Assembly: GCA_022835595.1 (NCBI GenBank) | Contig: BQUP01000005.1 | Location: forward strand, 1 to 64,000 | Direction: 5' to 3' | From: Cystobasidium ongulense | Lineage: Eukaryota; Basidiomycota; Cystobasidiomycetes; Cystobasidiales; Cystobasidiaceae | DNA length: 64,000 bases | Part shown: positions 46,362-58,882 of the stretch, piece by piece | How the letters are laid out: the number at the start of each line of letters is the position of its first letter | How positions within the stretch are numbered: position 1 is the stretch's first letter | The notes under the pieces: generated by a model | What the model was told of the DNA's origin: nothing | The model's database searches: none | Seen by the model: the letters and a program-made list of their open reading frames with translations, nothing else | Position numbers and translations under genes: made by a program

Positions 46362-47440
46362 TTAATCGAATAAGCCGAATCCCATGTCGTCGTCGGACTC
46401 CTCGGCTTCTTCAGCCTTCTCCTCAGCGGCAGGGGCAGCTTCGGCGGCAGCACCACCGGCAGCGGCAGCTGGGGCGGCAGCGGCAGCGAAGGCCTCTGGG
46501 TTCTCGAGCATCTCCTTGATCTTGGCGGAACCATCGAAAGTGTAGTCGGTGACGACGGACACGGCGAGGAGGTTCTTGTAAGAGTTGACGAGGGAGTGGG
46601 TGATGGAGGCGATGGTAGGGTAGTTCAAAGCGAGGGAGAGAGCAGCGATGCTCTTGATTCCGCTCATGAATCGCTCCAAAAGGACCTCCTCACCAATGTC
46701 TAGAACATCGGGTGTGAAGAGATTGCCCTGGCTGAAGATCTGGCTGACGGTCATTCCGTAGGTGCTGGGGGTTGGGAAAGATTTCTTGTCAGGTGCTTGG
46801 ACTCGGACATCCTAACGAAGAGAAGGGTCCGACTCACAAAGGCGAAATGTTCAACATGTTGAGCAACATAGCCTCGGAAGAACCGACACGGTTACCAGCA
46901 GTCAAGACGACGTGGGGGGCGACAATTTCAATTGTACCACGGGCAATCTTGGTTGGGATTCCGAGAGCCTGGAAGAAAGAGGTCTTGCCTGGCTCCATAC
47001 CGGTGTTTCCAGCGGGGATGACGACCTCGTTGGGGGAGAGGGCACCAGCACGAGCAGGAGCGGCGACCTTGTTGGCGGTGATGATATCACGGATTTCCTT
47101 CATGTCACCCTTGGTGAAGACGAAACCGATATTTCCCTTGACCTGCTGTAGGAGTCGCTCGTAGTGAGGGTTCTCGGCGAGAGCGCTTCGGATGGCTCTT
47201 CGGACCTGGGTGTTCTTTCCCATCAAGATGACACCCTTGCCTCGGAGAGCGAGACGGATCTGGTGCATCTGCTGGGAAGCGACATTTGTGACTTCGACGA
47301 TGAAGATTGTTGGGTATTCCTCCATCAACGCCAACAACTTGTCGAAGTACTCCTGCTTATCGGCCTTTGTCTTGCCCTGTTTGTGTTTTCCATCATCGTC
47401 AGTCTTTGTCGATTGCAGTGCTGTCGACCATGCTCACCAT
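46362..47440 (-). CDS. RPP0: 60S acidic ribosomal protein P0
   Basis: Stalk base protein that anchors P1/P2 dimers and the GTPase-associated centre. Exon 1 codes only the start ATG (47440-47438); a 60-odd-nt intron follows and exon 2 begins [15 protein letters not shown]. Hallmarks: [79 protein letters not shown] and [14 protein letters not shown]. The C-terminus is the Ala-rich hinge plus the acidic [13 protein letters not shown] shared with P1/P2. Three exons, about 310 residues. Codon use is strongly C-ending, as expected for a highly expressed gene. Confidence 0.97.
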
Positions 47441-48671
47441 TTTGACTAGATTGGTTGTTTAAGGTGGTGGGTTGGGATGGAATGAGGAGTCACCTAGACG
47501 CTGACCTGCTGCGGCAAGGAAATTAAGACGAGCCTCGAAGTTTGGTGTGGTGGTGGTGTATACCTCGTCTCGACTGCCCTCCACTGCATCCTCGACCAGA
47601 ATTGCCTGGCCCGGTCGAGGCGATCGAGAAATTCCCGCAAAATCGCAAAAGCCGTGGAAGAAAATCCAAGCTGGGATTCGGCCCCTATTTTCGAATGCCT
47701 GTTGATAATTCAATGCGGGCTATCATGGCTCACGGAGAAAGAGAGGCTGCAAGCGGGAGAAGGCGTCGAGCACTAGCGAATTCGCAGCACTCTAGCAGTT
47801 GTACAAAGATTGCTCACATGTTGCTGTTGGGCTGCCTCCGTTGATCCCGGATCTCGGTGCAATGTAAAGCCAGATTCGTAAAAGCCTCTAGTTCGAGCGT
47901 CTTGATGTTCTCAACAAGCTGCGTCGAAAGATTGGAATATCAGTGATGTCGGTCTCGCTCCCCGCATCTCTTCCTTCTGACTGCGTCTCGATGATGTACC
48001 AGCCCGTCAATGCAGCAGTCCAGCACGGAGCACGTGCCAGAACATCCCTCATATGTATGGTGCGGTACTTCCCAAGTTTGCTTCTCCCACTATGTCAGTA
48101 TATTAGAGGCTCTTGTACCCGAGCAGCACAGCAGCTGACGCACGAGGAACAGGAATGTCAGAGCCTCAGCTTACTTCACTCACACCAAGTATTGCTTCCC
48201 CATAACCCAGCGACCATCCCGATTATCCGAGAGATGAAACGTGTTTAGTGTTGTCATGCGGTGCTGAAAGTCATTGACCTACTTCAGCAACGCAATATCG
48301 TCGAATGAATGGCTGCAGCCAGTTAGTGATTTGCAGTATGCGCATTGTGCTGTTGCGCTGCCTTCGGGCGATTGACAATTCCTCACGCTTTCCCAAAGTT
48401 GCAGTTGCGTTCGCTTGAAGAAGTGAATGTAAAGCAAACATGTACAGGAAGATATTGAAGACAGCCAATGGGAGTGGAAAGAAAGCCGACCAGCTACGCG
48501 CTGCTTGCAGTTTGCCGCTTGCATCACGCCACCGACGCGCAAAGCGTTACTCCCATGGGCAGGTCTTCGTTCGGCCTATTCAGCTGTCCACCACGAGCTT
48601 CTCTCTTCCCGCCGAACTCGGATGTCCGACGTGCTCTGCTCGATGCCCTATTAGTCTGGTGTTACACGACG
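47441..48671. other. Divergent intergenic region, no gene recognised
   Basis: About 1.2 kb between the RPP0 (-) and SRS2 (+) start codons, the longest gene-free stretch in the window. It must hold the strong P0 promoter. Scattered short ORFs on both strands show no similarity I recognise, and I found no tRNA B-box or snoRNA C/D boxes by eye. A small RNA gene or 5' UTR exons cannot be excluded. Confidence 0.5.
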
Positions 48672-51600
48672 ATGGATCTAAAAGGCAAGGGTCGAGCTAT
48701 AGAAGTCGATGCTCTGGACGATGTAGCGGGGGATTCGCACGCCACCATGTCGGAACAGCCATACCTAGCCGGCCTGAATGAAGCACAGCGTGAAGCAGTA
48801 ACATGGAGTCGTAAAGGTGGATTGCAGATACTGGCTGGTCCAGGAAGTGGTAAGATGACTCTTGACCAGACCACTTTTCGCAATCAAGCTTGTTGTTGAC
48901 AATGTTTGCCTTTATCGTCCTCCAGGCAAGACAAGAGTATTGACGTGTCGCGTAGCACACCTCGTGCGGGAATGTGACATACAACCACAAGATCTCATCG
49001 TAGTCACCTTCACGAACAAGGTGAGCTTGAAGTACTCGTATCCTGTCTTCAGCGTGGCTGATCGGACTCCTTGATGTGCTTCGCAGGCCGCCAACGAGAT
49101 GAAGCATCGTTTGAAGGGCTTGCTTGGCCAGGATGTAGTGAACAAAATCATGATGGGAACATTCCACTCCGTAGCCGTCAGGTGTAAGCGCTATCATCCG
49201 TCACGTCCGCTGAAGACCGTTGACCGAATTGCCTTTCCGCCACATACAGACCTTCGCAAGTATGGAAAAGGCATCGAACTGCCCAACAACTTCATCATCG
49301 CAGATACAAGCGACAGGTGGGTAACCTCAGTGTACTGCCTATCTCGACAGACCACTGATGATCTTCATTTACAGTCAATCGCTACTGAAGCCTATTGTGG
49401 CGCAGCATAATGCAGCACTGAAAAAGAAAGCCCAGGACGCAGGTGGAACCCCTGGCGACGAGATCAAAGTCAAAGTCGCACAAGACATCATCTCGAAGTC
49501 TAAGTCAAAGGGTATTAGCGAAGATCAGTATTTGGCAGAGGCAAGCAACGCGTGGAAGCAAGCGATGGCCGATATCTACATGTGCGAACGGTCGCCCTCG
49601 CTGCTTAGGCACTATGCTGACTCCAATTTCTACAGCGACTATCAATTGGCTCTGAGGGCTTCCAACACCCTCGACTTCGACGACCTACTGGTGTACTGGT
49701 CAGTCTGTTCCGCGACAAATTGTGAAATGAACAGCGTACTAATCCCCCAGTCTTTAGCGAAAGGCTCCTCCGACAAGTGCCTAGATCCGTCAACAACGTC
49801 CAGCATGTACTAGTAGACGAGTTTCAAGACACCAACAGTATGCAATACGAGATAGTGCGGCACATGGCGGCGAGCAGCGCATCCTTGACCATCGTCGGAG
49901 ACCCAGATCAGTCGATCTATTCATGGCGGAGTGCCGAGGTTGAGAACCTCCTGCATATGATGAAAGGTGAAACTCCTTGATATAGCTTGAGCGAACCGAC
50001 GCGTTCAAATACTGACTTTTGCGTTTTCAGACTTCAAGGGAACTCATCAGGTCATGCTGGAAGAGAACTACCGGTCCACATCTTCTATACTACAGGCTGC
50101 TTTGGCAGTAGTCGAACAAGGTGAGTAGTGCTAAGTCGTTCTGTCGAATGAATCTAATTTCTCTCATCGGTGCAGACAAAGAGCGCATACAAAAGTCACT
50201 GACAACAAGCCATCCTCCTGGCCCGCCGGTCATTCTGCGCAAGTTTGAAACGACACAAGATGAGGCTGCTTATATCGCCTATGAAGTAAAGCGCGCGATA
50301 GCATACTCGGGCAACACGTTGAACTTCAATGATTTCGCTATTCTACTGCGATACAACGCACTCAGTAGAAATGTCGAAGCTGCTCTTCAATCAGCAGGTA
50401 TACCAAGCAGGATGATAGGAGGTCACAAGTTCTTTGATCGAGCGGAGGTGAAAGATGTATTGGCGTATCTGCAACTGGCTGATAACCCATCATATACACG
50501 TAAGTCGCGTCTACTAAACCTGTCAGTGTTTTACGTCACTGATCACCGGATTACAGCGGCTTTCCGACGGATCGTCAATGTCCCGAAGAGAGGTGTGGGC
50601 GACAAAACTGTCAAAGACGTTGAAGCAGCAGCCAAGCAGAAGGGTATATCGTCTTTTGAGGTTGTCCACAAGGCAGTGCGAGGCAACAATTTCGCCAGTA
50701 TAAAACCTGGTCAAAAAGCTGCGTTAAAGACTTTCTGTCAAGTCATTACTACCCTTCGGCAGATGGCCACCAGTGGGAAGTCAGTGGAGGACCTTATTGA
50801 CTATCTCGTCACGGCTATCTCATACAAGGATCATCTCGAGCGAGTACATGGGCTGGAGCACATGACCAAATTTGAGAACATCAATGAACTCAAGTATGTG
50901 CAAATAGTTTACATGTGCTCGCTTACTGCCACTTACGATATCATGTGAGCAGATCTTTCGCAGAGCAAATTGCTGCCTCGAACGCGATAAACTTGTCAGA
51001 GACCACAGAAGCCGCAACTGAGATTGGGACTGAAGTTCCTGGAAGAGTGGTGATCGACCTGGATGCAGAGGAAGATGACTTAGAAATCGCAGGAGATACC
51101 TCCGGGAGTCCTCTTCGCGACTTCCTCGCCTCATCTATGTTGTCGACGGACACCGAGACGCAAGATGCAAAAGACGACAAGTCTAGTCCAAAAGTCACGA
51201 TTAGCACATGCCATGCTGCTAAAGGTCTCGAGTGGCCAGTGGTTTTCCTGCCAGCAGGTAAGTCGCTCTATGTGCGTCACTACATGCTACTTGCTAATCT
51301 GAATATATCTATAGCCGAAACAGGTGTATATCCGGCGTTCCGCAAGTCAGATCCTGCAGAAGTGGCTGAAGAGAGGTAAATACAGCTACAAGCATGCGGG
51401 ATACTTTGCCTTAAATATACTGAACCTTATTGTGCCTTTTAGGCGCCTGTTCTATGTTGCCATGACTCGCGCCCAAGCCTTCCTACATATAACGCACTGT
51501 GCTAAGCGAATGGAAAGGGGTAAGCCGTGAATTGTCGTAGCTTTCGACTGTATTGCTTATCTTTTCTGTCCGCAGGCTTGACGGAAGACAAAGAGGTCAC

Positions 51601-52493
51601 CGAGTTCCTCGCGTCCATCGTTCGCGCAAAATCTGTCCCCTTTGCTGCTACAAGTATGGCTTTCGACGAGACTGTACGGGCTTGTCTGGCGGCGGTCACT
51701 CGCAGGCAGCTACTGGACGAGGATTCGGTCAAGGCGGTCGTCAGTCTATTGTAAGTCATCCTTGCCCCTCTGCATGCACCTGTAAAGTAGCTCAAGCATG
51801 CGTCTCTCTAGCCACGAGACTGCAGTGGCGCCAGTATACTCGCAACCGGACATTTCCAGATCCTTATTCTCAATTTTCGGCAAGGAAGACCTTCACCTAT
51901 TTCCTAGTAAACCGATGTATCCCGGAGAAGCATGGCGCATGAACAGCTATGCCGGAGATCAAGCAAAGCGCTACGCAGCACACCTTCCCAATGCAGGAGT
52001 TAATCGTTTCGCAGGAGCGTTTGCTACTACCAGCAGTATAGCTACTTCGACTCAAGCGCCCGGTTTCACTTCAGCACTGAAAATGAGTGACCGGGTCACG
52101 CGAAAAGTCGGGAATGACAGCATCAATACCTTCTCTGGCTCCTTCGGACGCCTTAGCAACGAACGCGGTAGCTCTCGGCCATTCACCAGTGGTACTGTCA
52201 ACAAACCCTTCAAGCCTCCGACGAGTGCTCGTCCTACCAATCTTCCTACCGTCAGCACAGTAGAGACGCGATTGACAGCTCAAAATCATGCTGTTATTCT
52301 AAATCCCATCACACCAAACGAGCCCCAAGCCCCAGCTTACACCTTGCCCGTTGGCAAGGATGAGGACTTCTCTTTCCTGAGAGGCCTCGCTAAGGAAGAA
52401 CCCGATGACTTTGCGGTAAGGAGGCCGTCCACTGCAAAACGCAGTCCGAGTAGACTCGCTTCAAATCCGCCCATGAAGCGCAGCAAATCATAA
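48672..52493 (+). CDS. SRS2: Srs2-like UvrD-family 3'-5' DNA helicase
   Basis: Superfamily 1A helicase; Srs2 strips Rad51 from ssDNA and limits recombination. Start [20 protein letters not shown] at 48672. Motifs: [11 protein letters not shown] (Q), [12 protein letters not shown] (I, spliced across two exons), VTFTNKAANEMK (Ia), [11 protein letters not shown] (II), [13 protein letters not shown] (III), NYRSTSSIL (IV), [17 protein letters not shown] (V) and [12 protein letters not shown] (VI). About 13 exons, ~1030 residues. Between motifs IV and V sits [11 protein letters not shown], a SUMO-interaction-like stretch. The C-terminal ~250 residues are Ser/Thr/Pro-rich and end in a basic KRSPSR...KRSKS. 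PcrA-like C-terminal Rad51-interaction sequence was not recognised. Confidence 0.92.
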
Positions 52494-52645
52494 GTGCGAT
52501 GACCTTCCGTACTTCAGAGAAGTCAGCTGTAGTCAGATTGCTCCACACTGTAGCGATTAGGCTCCGGGGTTGAGCTGTATTTTAGACCATGCTTTAGCAA
52601 CGATTGTTGCGCGTCCAATTACTGCTATTACAACAACAATATGCA

Positions 52646-55528
52646 CTACTTCCTTAGTGTGCTCGGCTTAACTCTAGCATTGTCCTTTTTGGACTTGATC
52701 ATCATGTCCACGACTTCTCTCGCGGCTTCATAATTGCCTCTTCTCCTAAAGGCCGACTTGACGGCCAGGAACATTGGCTTCATGTCTCGCTCCCAGTCCA
52801 TCCTGTGCGCATTCGCGACGCCGGACTTCACTATTGCCCATATTGCTTCATCATCTAGTTCTGCCCAGCGCAGCGATTGCTGTACGAGGTAGATGGCTGA
52901 CGCTGGATCCAGCACAGAGCCTTTTGAGACAATCTCTTCGAGGTGCGCGCCCAGTCGTAAGAGCTGCGATCGTGGACCACGGCGTCGATACTTAGACCAA
53001 GAAGGAAGACTTGCGATTTTGAGGAAGCGCACGTTCAGACCTGAGGCAACAGGCCTTGCTTCGCATAATTCGTGATAAGTTTGAAGAGCTCGACGTCCGC
53101 TGCCCGCCCGAATGTGTATATCCAGTAGCATAGCGAGAGTTGGTCCATCCGGGGTGATTTTTGCATTCACTAGTGTAGATTCGTAATCTTGCAGAGCTAG
53201 ATAATATCGCATTTGTCTATTTCGTAGATGATGGCGCAACCGAGCGTCTAGGAAACGCAGCTCGCTGAAATCTGGCCGAGTCTGAACATACGCCCAAATC
53301 GAGTCCGAAAGCGAGCGGCTTCGGCTACTGAGGAACACTAAGAGATGCTGAACGGGCCAGGCTGAAGGTTCCGACCGCCTATATAACGTCTTCAAAAGCC
53401 CGGTGCCGCTGCTGCGGGACAGGGAACTGAACAACCGCTGCAGCGTGTCGTTACCGAATATAAAGAGGTTGGTCGGAATCTTCAGAAACATCTCGGCAGT
53501 CTGGATGTGCCCTCTTCGGATAAAGACTTCAATAAGAGAGGCCAAATGTTTGGCATGAGCTGGCGACATTGACTTCGGTATTCTTGACGCCAACTTGGGT
53601 AAATGATCCGCAGATACGCGCGCTAACGCTGCTGCGAGTTCTGCATTTTTGCTTTCCCGCCAGTTTATATGCGCAGCCAGCGTACCGAGCACAGGTAATA
53701 TATGCCTAGCTGGCAGCCGCTCGTCGAGTAGGATTGTAAATGCAGTTTGATATTGTCCAAGAAGGATCGCTACTGCTGCAGTGACCCGGTATATGCGAGC
53801 GTTCATCTCCAGTGGTACGTCTTGCTGTACTTTATACTGAGTCGTAGACATTGATAAACCCGTATCTGGGACAACCTTGCTTTGAGCCATAGTGTATGCC
53901 TGCGAGACCCAAAGAGGCGTCGGCGAGTCATCTGAGGTATTTGAGGAGTATAAGAATGATTGCTCGACTGTTGCGAGATTTGCAGCCGTCTCAAGGAACG
54001 CCACAAGTAGAACGTCATCCACTAAACCATCCGGCTCGTTCTCTCGTAAGAGGTTCCATTCCTTCCACAGCCAGTTGAACGTGTCGTCACTTTCAAGCTG
54101 GTTCAATGTATCCGATTTTCCGATGCACGCTAATTGTAGCACTGCCGCCATGACCTGCCTGTCAGGCGGGAGGAAGAGTCGTTGAAAGTTCTGTATGAGA
54201 GCCAATGCTTTGTAGCTTCCAGGCATTGTGCTATCGGTCGTGCGAGTCGAAGGCGGCAGCGCAAGGACGAGAGAAGATAAGAGAAATTTAGTGGCATGAA
54301 AGATGCCTTGCTTTGAGGGTTCGGGGCCAAACATGCGAGACGTCGCTGATCCTGATTGAAGATGGTGTCTTTGTAGATAGCGGTGTATCTCATGCAAGCG
54401 ATCTTGCTGGCGGGGAGGTCTGTGAGTCGTCTGAAGGGTGTGGGGCAGGGCTTGATTGATGCTGTTAGAGATGGTGGGATCCGCTAGAATTGCTTCTGCC
54501 ATAGTATCGATAATAGTGGGGCTGAGCATGAGCCAGTCCTCTGAAGGAAGCTCTTCAAGGCAAGTACAAAGGTCCTTGATGGAAAGTAGAGGCGAAACGC
54601 TGTCTAGAAATCTTGTCTGCTCGAGATATGTTGTTGTAGGCATGGAGCACTTTGATATACGCTTTGAAGGGTGGTGGTGCTCAGGTCCCACAGCTGCCCT
54701 ATTGACGTGTTTCCCCCGAACATTTCGCAAGCCTGGAAGGGTGTTCGCAGGATTTGGGAAACGTGGAGTCTCATTACTCGAAGGATACAAGGATTGATTC
54801 GCCAGAGCTTGTGGAATCAGCGCGACGAAAATGGCAGCAATTCCATTTATTTGAGTCCGTTCATTTACTGGTGTAGCAAGCGTGGAAACGGAAGACATCC
54901 AATCCGACAAGCTATCGAAAAGAAGGCGGACCTGGGAAAGTGGAAGAGTCTGTTGAGTTGTGTCTTCCGGTGTGGCTAGGATAGCGGTCAATCTTGAAAG
55001 CGATGATTCAATCAATTTCACCTGGTCGGGCACGGAGAGACGAAGTTTTGTGATGTTTTGTAAAGTCCGTACTATTGTACGAACATACCGCCTAGCTCGA
55101 TTCTGGCGCCTAATCGATCCACCCTTTAACGATGTACTCTCTTGCTGAATTGGTATCGAAGATGGTGGCGCAAATGTGCTTGCCGCCGACGTCGAGGCTT
55201 CTGGCGCGAATGATTGTGTATAGAATGGAAAGATGTTCTTGGCCCCGTCTGAAGGTGAGGGGTCTTCAATGACTACATGTCAGACTCTTGATCTCTATAG
55301 CCTCTGCACATAGAGCTTACAAGGATTATCTGAGGTTTTGCACTGGCTATGCTGATCCGTTATATGATTGCGACTTTCTTGCGGTAGCTCGAAAGCCTGG
55401 ATAATAGCAGTGCCTTGATGTCGCGGATTTCCAGGTAATGATGAGCGTGGAAAGCGTCTCCGACTATAAGCTCGAAATGGCCGCTTCAGTATTGCTTCTT
55501 CTATGTCGCCTTGAATACTCGACGACAA
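52646..55528 (-). CDS. Large alpha-helical repeat protein, PPR-like, probably mitochondrial
   Basis: A long exon reads from the stop at 52646 up to about 55276 and is joined through an intron (donor near 55320, acceptor near 55276) to an upstream exon coding KRPFRAYSRRRFPRSSLPGN. That Arg-rich start looks like a mitochondrial presequence. No ATG is in frame in that exon; an ATG at 55748 (MGACMSRSG) joined by a ~150-nt intron is one possibility, so the 5' end is open. The body is helical, with PPR-like pairs near the C-terminus (PDGPTLAMLLDIHIRAGSG, AYEEL-type, GNYEAAREVVDMMIKSK). About 950 residues. Likely a mitochondrial RNA-binding or expression factor; function inferred only from fold-like pattern. 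Confidence 0.7.
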
Positions 55529-55776
55529 CTCACCTTACTCGGATGCTCTCGCTGATAGCTTTGAGCATCTACAGCACATACACCACATGGAGACGTGGGC
55601 TGCAGGATGTGCCGTATCTACAAAACAATGGTCGGAGCAATTGGCCTTCTGGCAAGATCCACCTCTTCAGCCTTCTTTTTGGCCTCTGCAGGTTGATCTT
55701 CTGCGAATTGCTACGAGGCTCACCCGACCGAGACATGCAAGCACCCATGCAGGTGCAGGTATAAATCCTCCAAGAG

Positions 55777-56683
55777 ATGGCGCAGCATGGCAGCGTTCAA
55801 GGTGTCATGCAGGTCTCTGTCCTAGGACAGTTTCCAGCTGGCCTGCTCGATCAGGTCCTCCGCCGCCTGGCGTCTCACGCAGAGCATCAATACGCGCTTC
55901 AGCTGGCAGAAGATGTGTTCTCTCGAGGTTAATCTTGCTTGTTCGTACCGCAACTAGCTATTTCATTGCTCTGACACTCGCATCTATTGCCGCCTGGTCT
56001 GACAGGCCTGCATGACGCTGCTACTGCACTGCGCGAAGAAGACCTACTCCGGGTCAGGCATACCACGCTGGATGGTAGAGAAGAATGGCAAGCATATGGT
56101 GCACATCAGTATAAGATAGTGTTGCTGATCCCGACCAACCTGCTAGGACCATAAATACCTTCTCGAGGCCGCTGCCCGTGCGCGAGAACCCTGATGTTCT
56201 TTTGAGAGGTATCTCTACTGTCCCAGTGCTAGAGGGCGACGCACGATCGCTAGCTGTGGCCCTTGGATACGCGGAGTTTGTTTCCAAGACCATGAATTGT
56301 CTATCTCACCTGATTTCTGACTGACTTACGTCTTCGTCTCCGCCAGGCGTCGCTTCGCCAATGCTCGAACAGGCTGGCAGTTCACTCTTCATGGCGAGCT
56401 GACAATCGTTCAAATCTTTCAGATTTACTCAGTGAGTGACAATGAAGAAAATCGTGCTCGACACCGGTCTGATACCTGGGCATCTACTTAGCCGCCGGAT
56501 GCTTCGGAACCTCTCGATTCACATTACTACACGATAGAGATTGCTAGCGTGACGGCGCAAAAGCCACTGACCAGCTCATCGTCTTCTATACCGATGCAAA
56601 CCCTGCGCGAGCAGGCTATTAGCAGGACATTGGAAATGAAAAGGTTATTGAAAGGCTTGGTAGATGTGGCACGTGTAGACTAG
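55777..56683 (+). CDS. MED18: Mediator complex subunit 18
   Basis: Head-module subunit linking activators to RNA polymerase II. Five exons (55777-55927, 56006-56108, 56147-56275, 56347-56431, 56492-56683), 219 residues. Recognised by its pattern: an N-terminal VSVLGQFPAGLLDQVLRRLA (Med18 LxG...P helix), EEWQAYGA strand region, SRPLPVRENPDVLLRGIS, SLAVALGYAERRFANART (LGY motif), WQFTLHGELTIVQIFQIYS, and a final amphipathic helix MKRLLKGLVDVARVD. The intron 56109-56146 is only 38 nt, but skipping it ends the protein at a premature TAA and loses the LGY part. Divergent from the PPR-like gene, which starts very near. Family assignment is from pattern, not overall identity, so moderately sure. Confidence 0.72.
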
Positions 56684-56876
56684 AAAATATCTGTACCCTG
56701 TAATGCCAGCCACTCGAGGGCATGGAAGACCCTGCTAGTGACTCTTTGCTAGTGAATATCCCTGGCAGATGCACAAGTCTAGCTAGCCTGTAATAACGTT
56801 TTAGAACCCTCCTGATCGTTGATGCACGTGTTCGTCCAGAGCGTCTTCTGCTTCTCTTCTTTCTGGCAAACGTTTC

Positions 56877-58688
56877 ATGTCACGGAAGAGATGGTCAGGC
56901 CAGAGGGCTGCTTATGCGGTCTATGCAGCTTCTATAGCGGCTTGCTTTGTCGTTGTCAATTACATTGTGCCTGAGCCTTACATGGTGAGCTGTGTTTAGA
57001 CGATCATCGCCGAGCAACGGCGAAACATGAACTGAACATAGAATGACAGGACGAAATCTTCCATGTCCGGCAAGCTCAAACCTACACCAGATCCTGGATT
57101 GAATATGATGACAAGCTCACAACTCCGCCTGGCTTGTCCGTCAATAGACTGCTGCATTCTGGTTCAATGGCTGAGACGCGACTCCAACAGATATATTCCA
57201 TCGGCACTTTTGGCAAGATATCTGACACCCTTCGCTGCTTCTGTCTCTGGTCTTCGTGCAGTGAATGCTATATTGCTGCTGTATCTACCGCACCTGATAG
57301 CCGACTTGCTGGACCTCAGTCGCACCCGAACATCGCTTCGTCAAGTGGGCCACCTACGGGAAGCCTTGTGCATCAGTACTTTTCCGCTGGTATACTTCTT
57401 TGGCTTCTTGTACTACACCGATGTAGCTTCCCTCGTGCTTGTACTATTGGCATATCGTCAAGCTCTACGCAAGTCTTACGCCACCTCAGCTCTGGTAAGG
57501 AAACGTCTCTTGTAACAGATTCATTGTGTGCTAATGGTACACTGATCACAGGCCGGATTAATATCCCTCACTCTCAGGCAGACTAATATTCTCTGGGTAG
57601 CATACATAGCTTTCGAGGCATTATGCCTGGAGATGGACAAGACCAAGACGCGGCCCAAAGAGGACTTTCCTGCCAGTAATGACCTGGAGAAGTTATCGTT
57701 TTGTGAGCACTACAGTCGTTTCTGTATAGCCAGGGCTAAGACAAGATAACAGCAACCGTGTGGTCAGGCGTCGTGACTCTATTCACGGAGGCCTTGTCGA
57801 AACCTTCCCGCGTGTTGTATATTGCACTACCGTATCTTCCGGTAGCGGCGTGTTTTGTCGCTTTCCTCATCTGGAATGGAGGAATAGTATTGGGTGACAA
57901 GTCTATGCACGTGGCAGTCATTCATATACCTCAGATATACTATTTTATTGGATTCTCGAGTGCGATGCTCCTGCCATACCTTCTCAGGAGAAAGGTGGTC
58001 ATGGGTACTTTCTCGACTCTATTTGGTACTTCTGTGTAAGAATCGCACATGAATGAAGAGCTGTCGGAAAGCAGACTTACCTGGAACTCTCCCTTTCCAG
58101 CCGGGTAATTACCTCGTGCATCGTATCTGGTGCAATAGCGTATACTGTGAAGAAGTTTACGTAAGCAAGATGTTCCCAGCTGCGTGCACTTTCAGCTGAT
58201 CAGATGACATATTTAGCATCGCACATCCGTTTATCCTGGCCGACAACCGTCATTTCCCGTTCTACATTTGGCGGAGGATCATCACCTTCAGTCAGTACAG
58301 CCGCTACATCCTCTCGCCAGCCTATCTAGTATCTGGCGTTGCTCTTTGGCACTTACTAAGTGCGTCTTAAATGCTAAACCGTTGAGGCTAGGTTTCGTAT
58401 GCTGACTTCTTCGGCTGTTTAGGCGACTCCTGCATATGGGGGACTCTACCCTTCCTGGCCTACCTCACGGTAACCTGCCTGACCCTGATACCATCGCCAT
58501 TAATCGAATTTCGGTATTTCATCATACCCTTCTTGATCTTACGTTTGCATGTCAAGCCCTACAGAAGACATCAGCTCTATTTGGAGGCATTCTTCAACGC
58601 GGTAGTCAATAGTGTTACACTCGCGATATTCTTGTATAGACCGTTCAAATGGGCTAGTGAACCAGGATGGCAGAGATTTATGTGGTAG
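56877..58688 (+). CDS. ALG10: Dol-P-Glc:Glc2Man9GlcNAc2-PP-Dol alpha-1,2-glucosyltransferase (Alg10/Die2)
   Basis: ER membrane enzyme that adds the last glucose to the N-glycan precursor. Exon 1 (56877-56984) codes a signal-anchor helix and ends PEPYM; exon 2 gives [16 protein letters not shown] (family MDE.FH.xQAQ.Y motif) and [11 protein letters not shown], spliced into [11 protein letters not shown]. Then many hydrophobic spans ([38 protein letters not shown]), [30 protein letters not shown] (conserved GDKS.H), [19 protein letters not shown] (LADNRHYTFYIWRR) and the ending [17 protein letters not shown]. About nine exons, ~470 residues. Highly diagnostic. Companion pathway to DPM1 elsewhere in the window. 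Confidence 0.95.
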
Positions 58689-58882
58689 ATGCACTGTCGG
58701 ACTACTAGCATATGCAGTATAGATGAGCTCCTGCACACCTGTATGAGTGAAGCACACCGATGCATGACCTTGCCACTTCATGCTTTGTAATCAGCTGATC
58801 GGCCTGCTGCATCGGCCGGCCGGCCTCTTCCAGTGCAATGCAGGTCTCTCGCATGCAGATTGGCACTCTACGGCGATTAAGC

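Noticed and set aside
47441-48671. tRNA or snoRNA gene in the long gap
   Set aside because: No paired A/B box or C/D box could be found by eye; a covariance-model scan would be needed to claim one.
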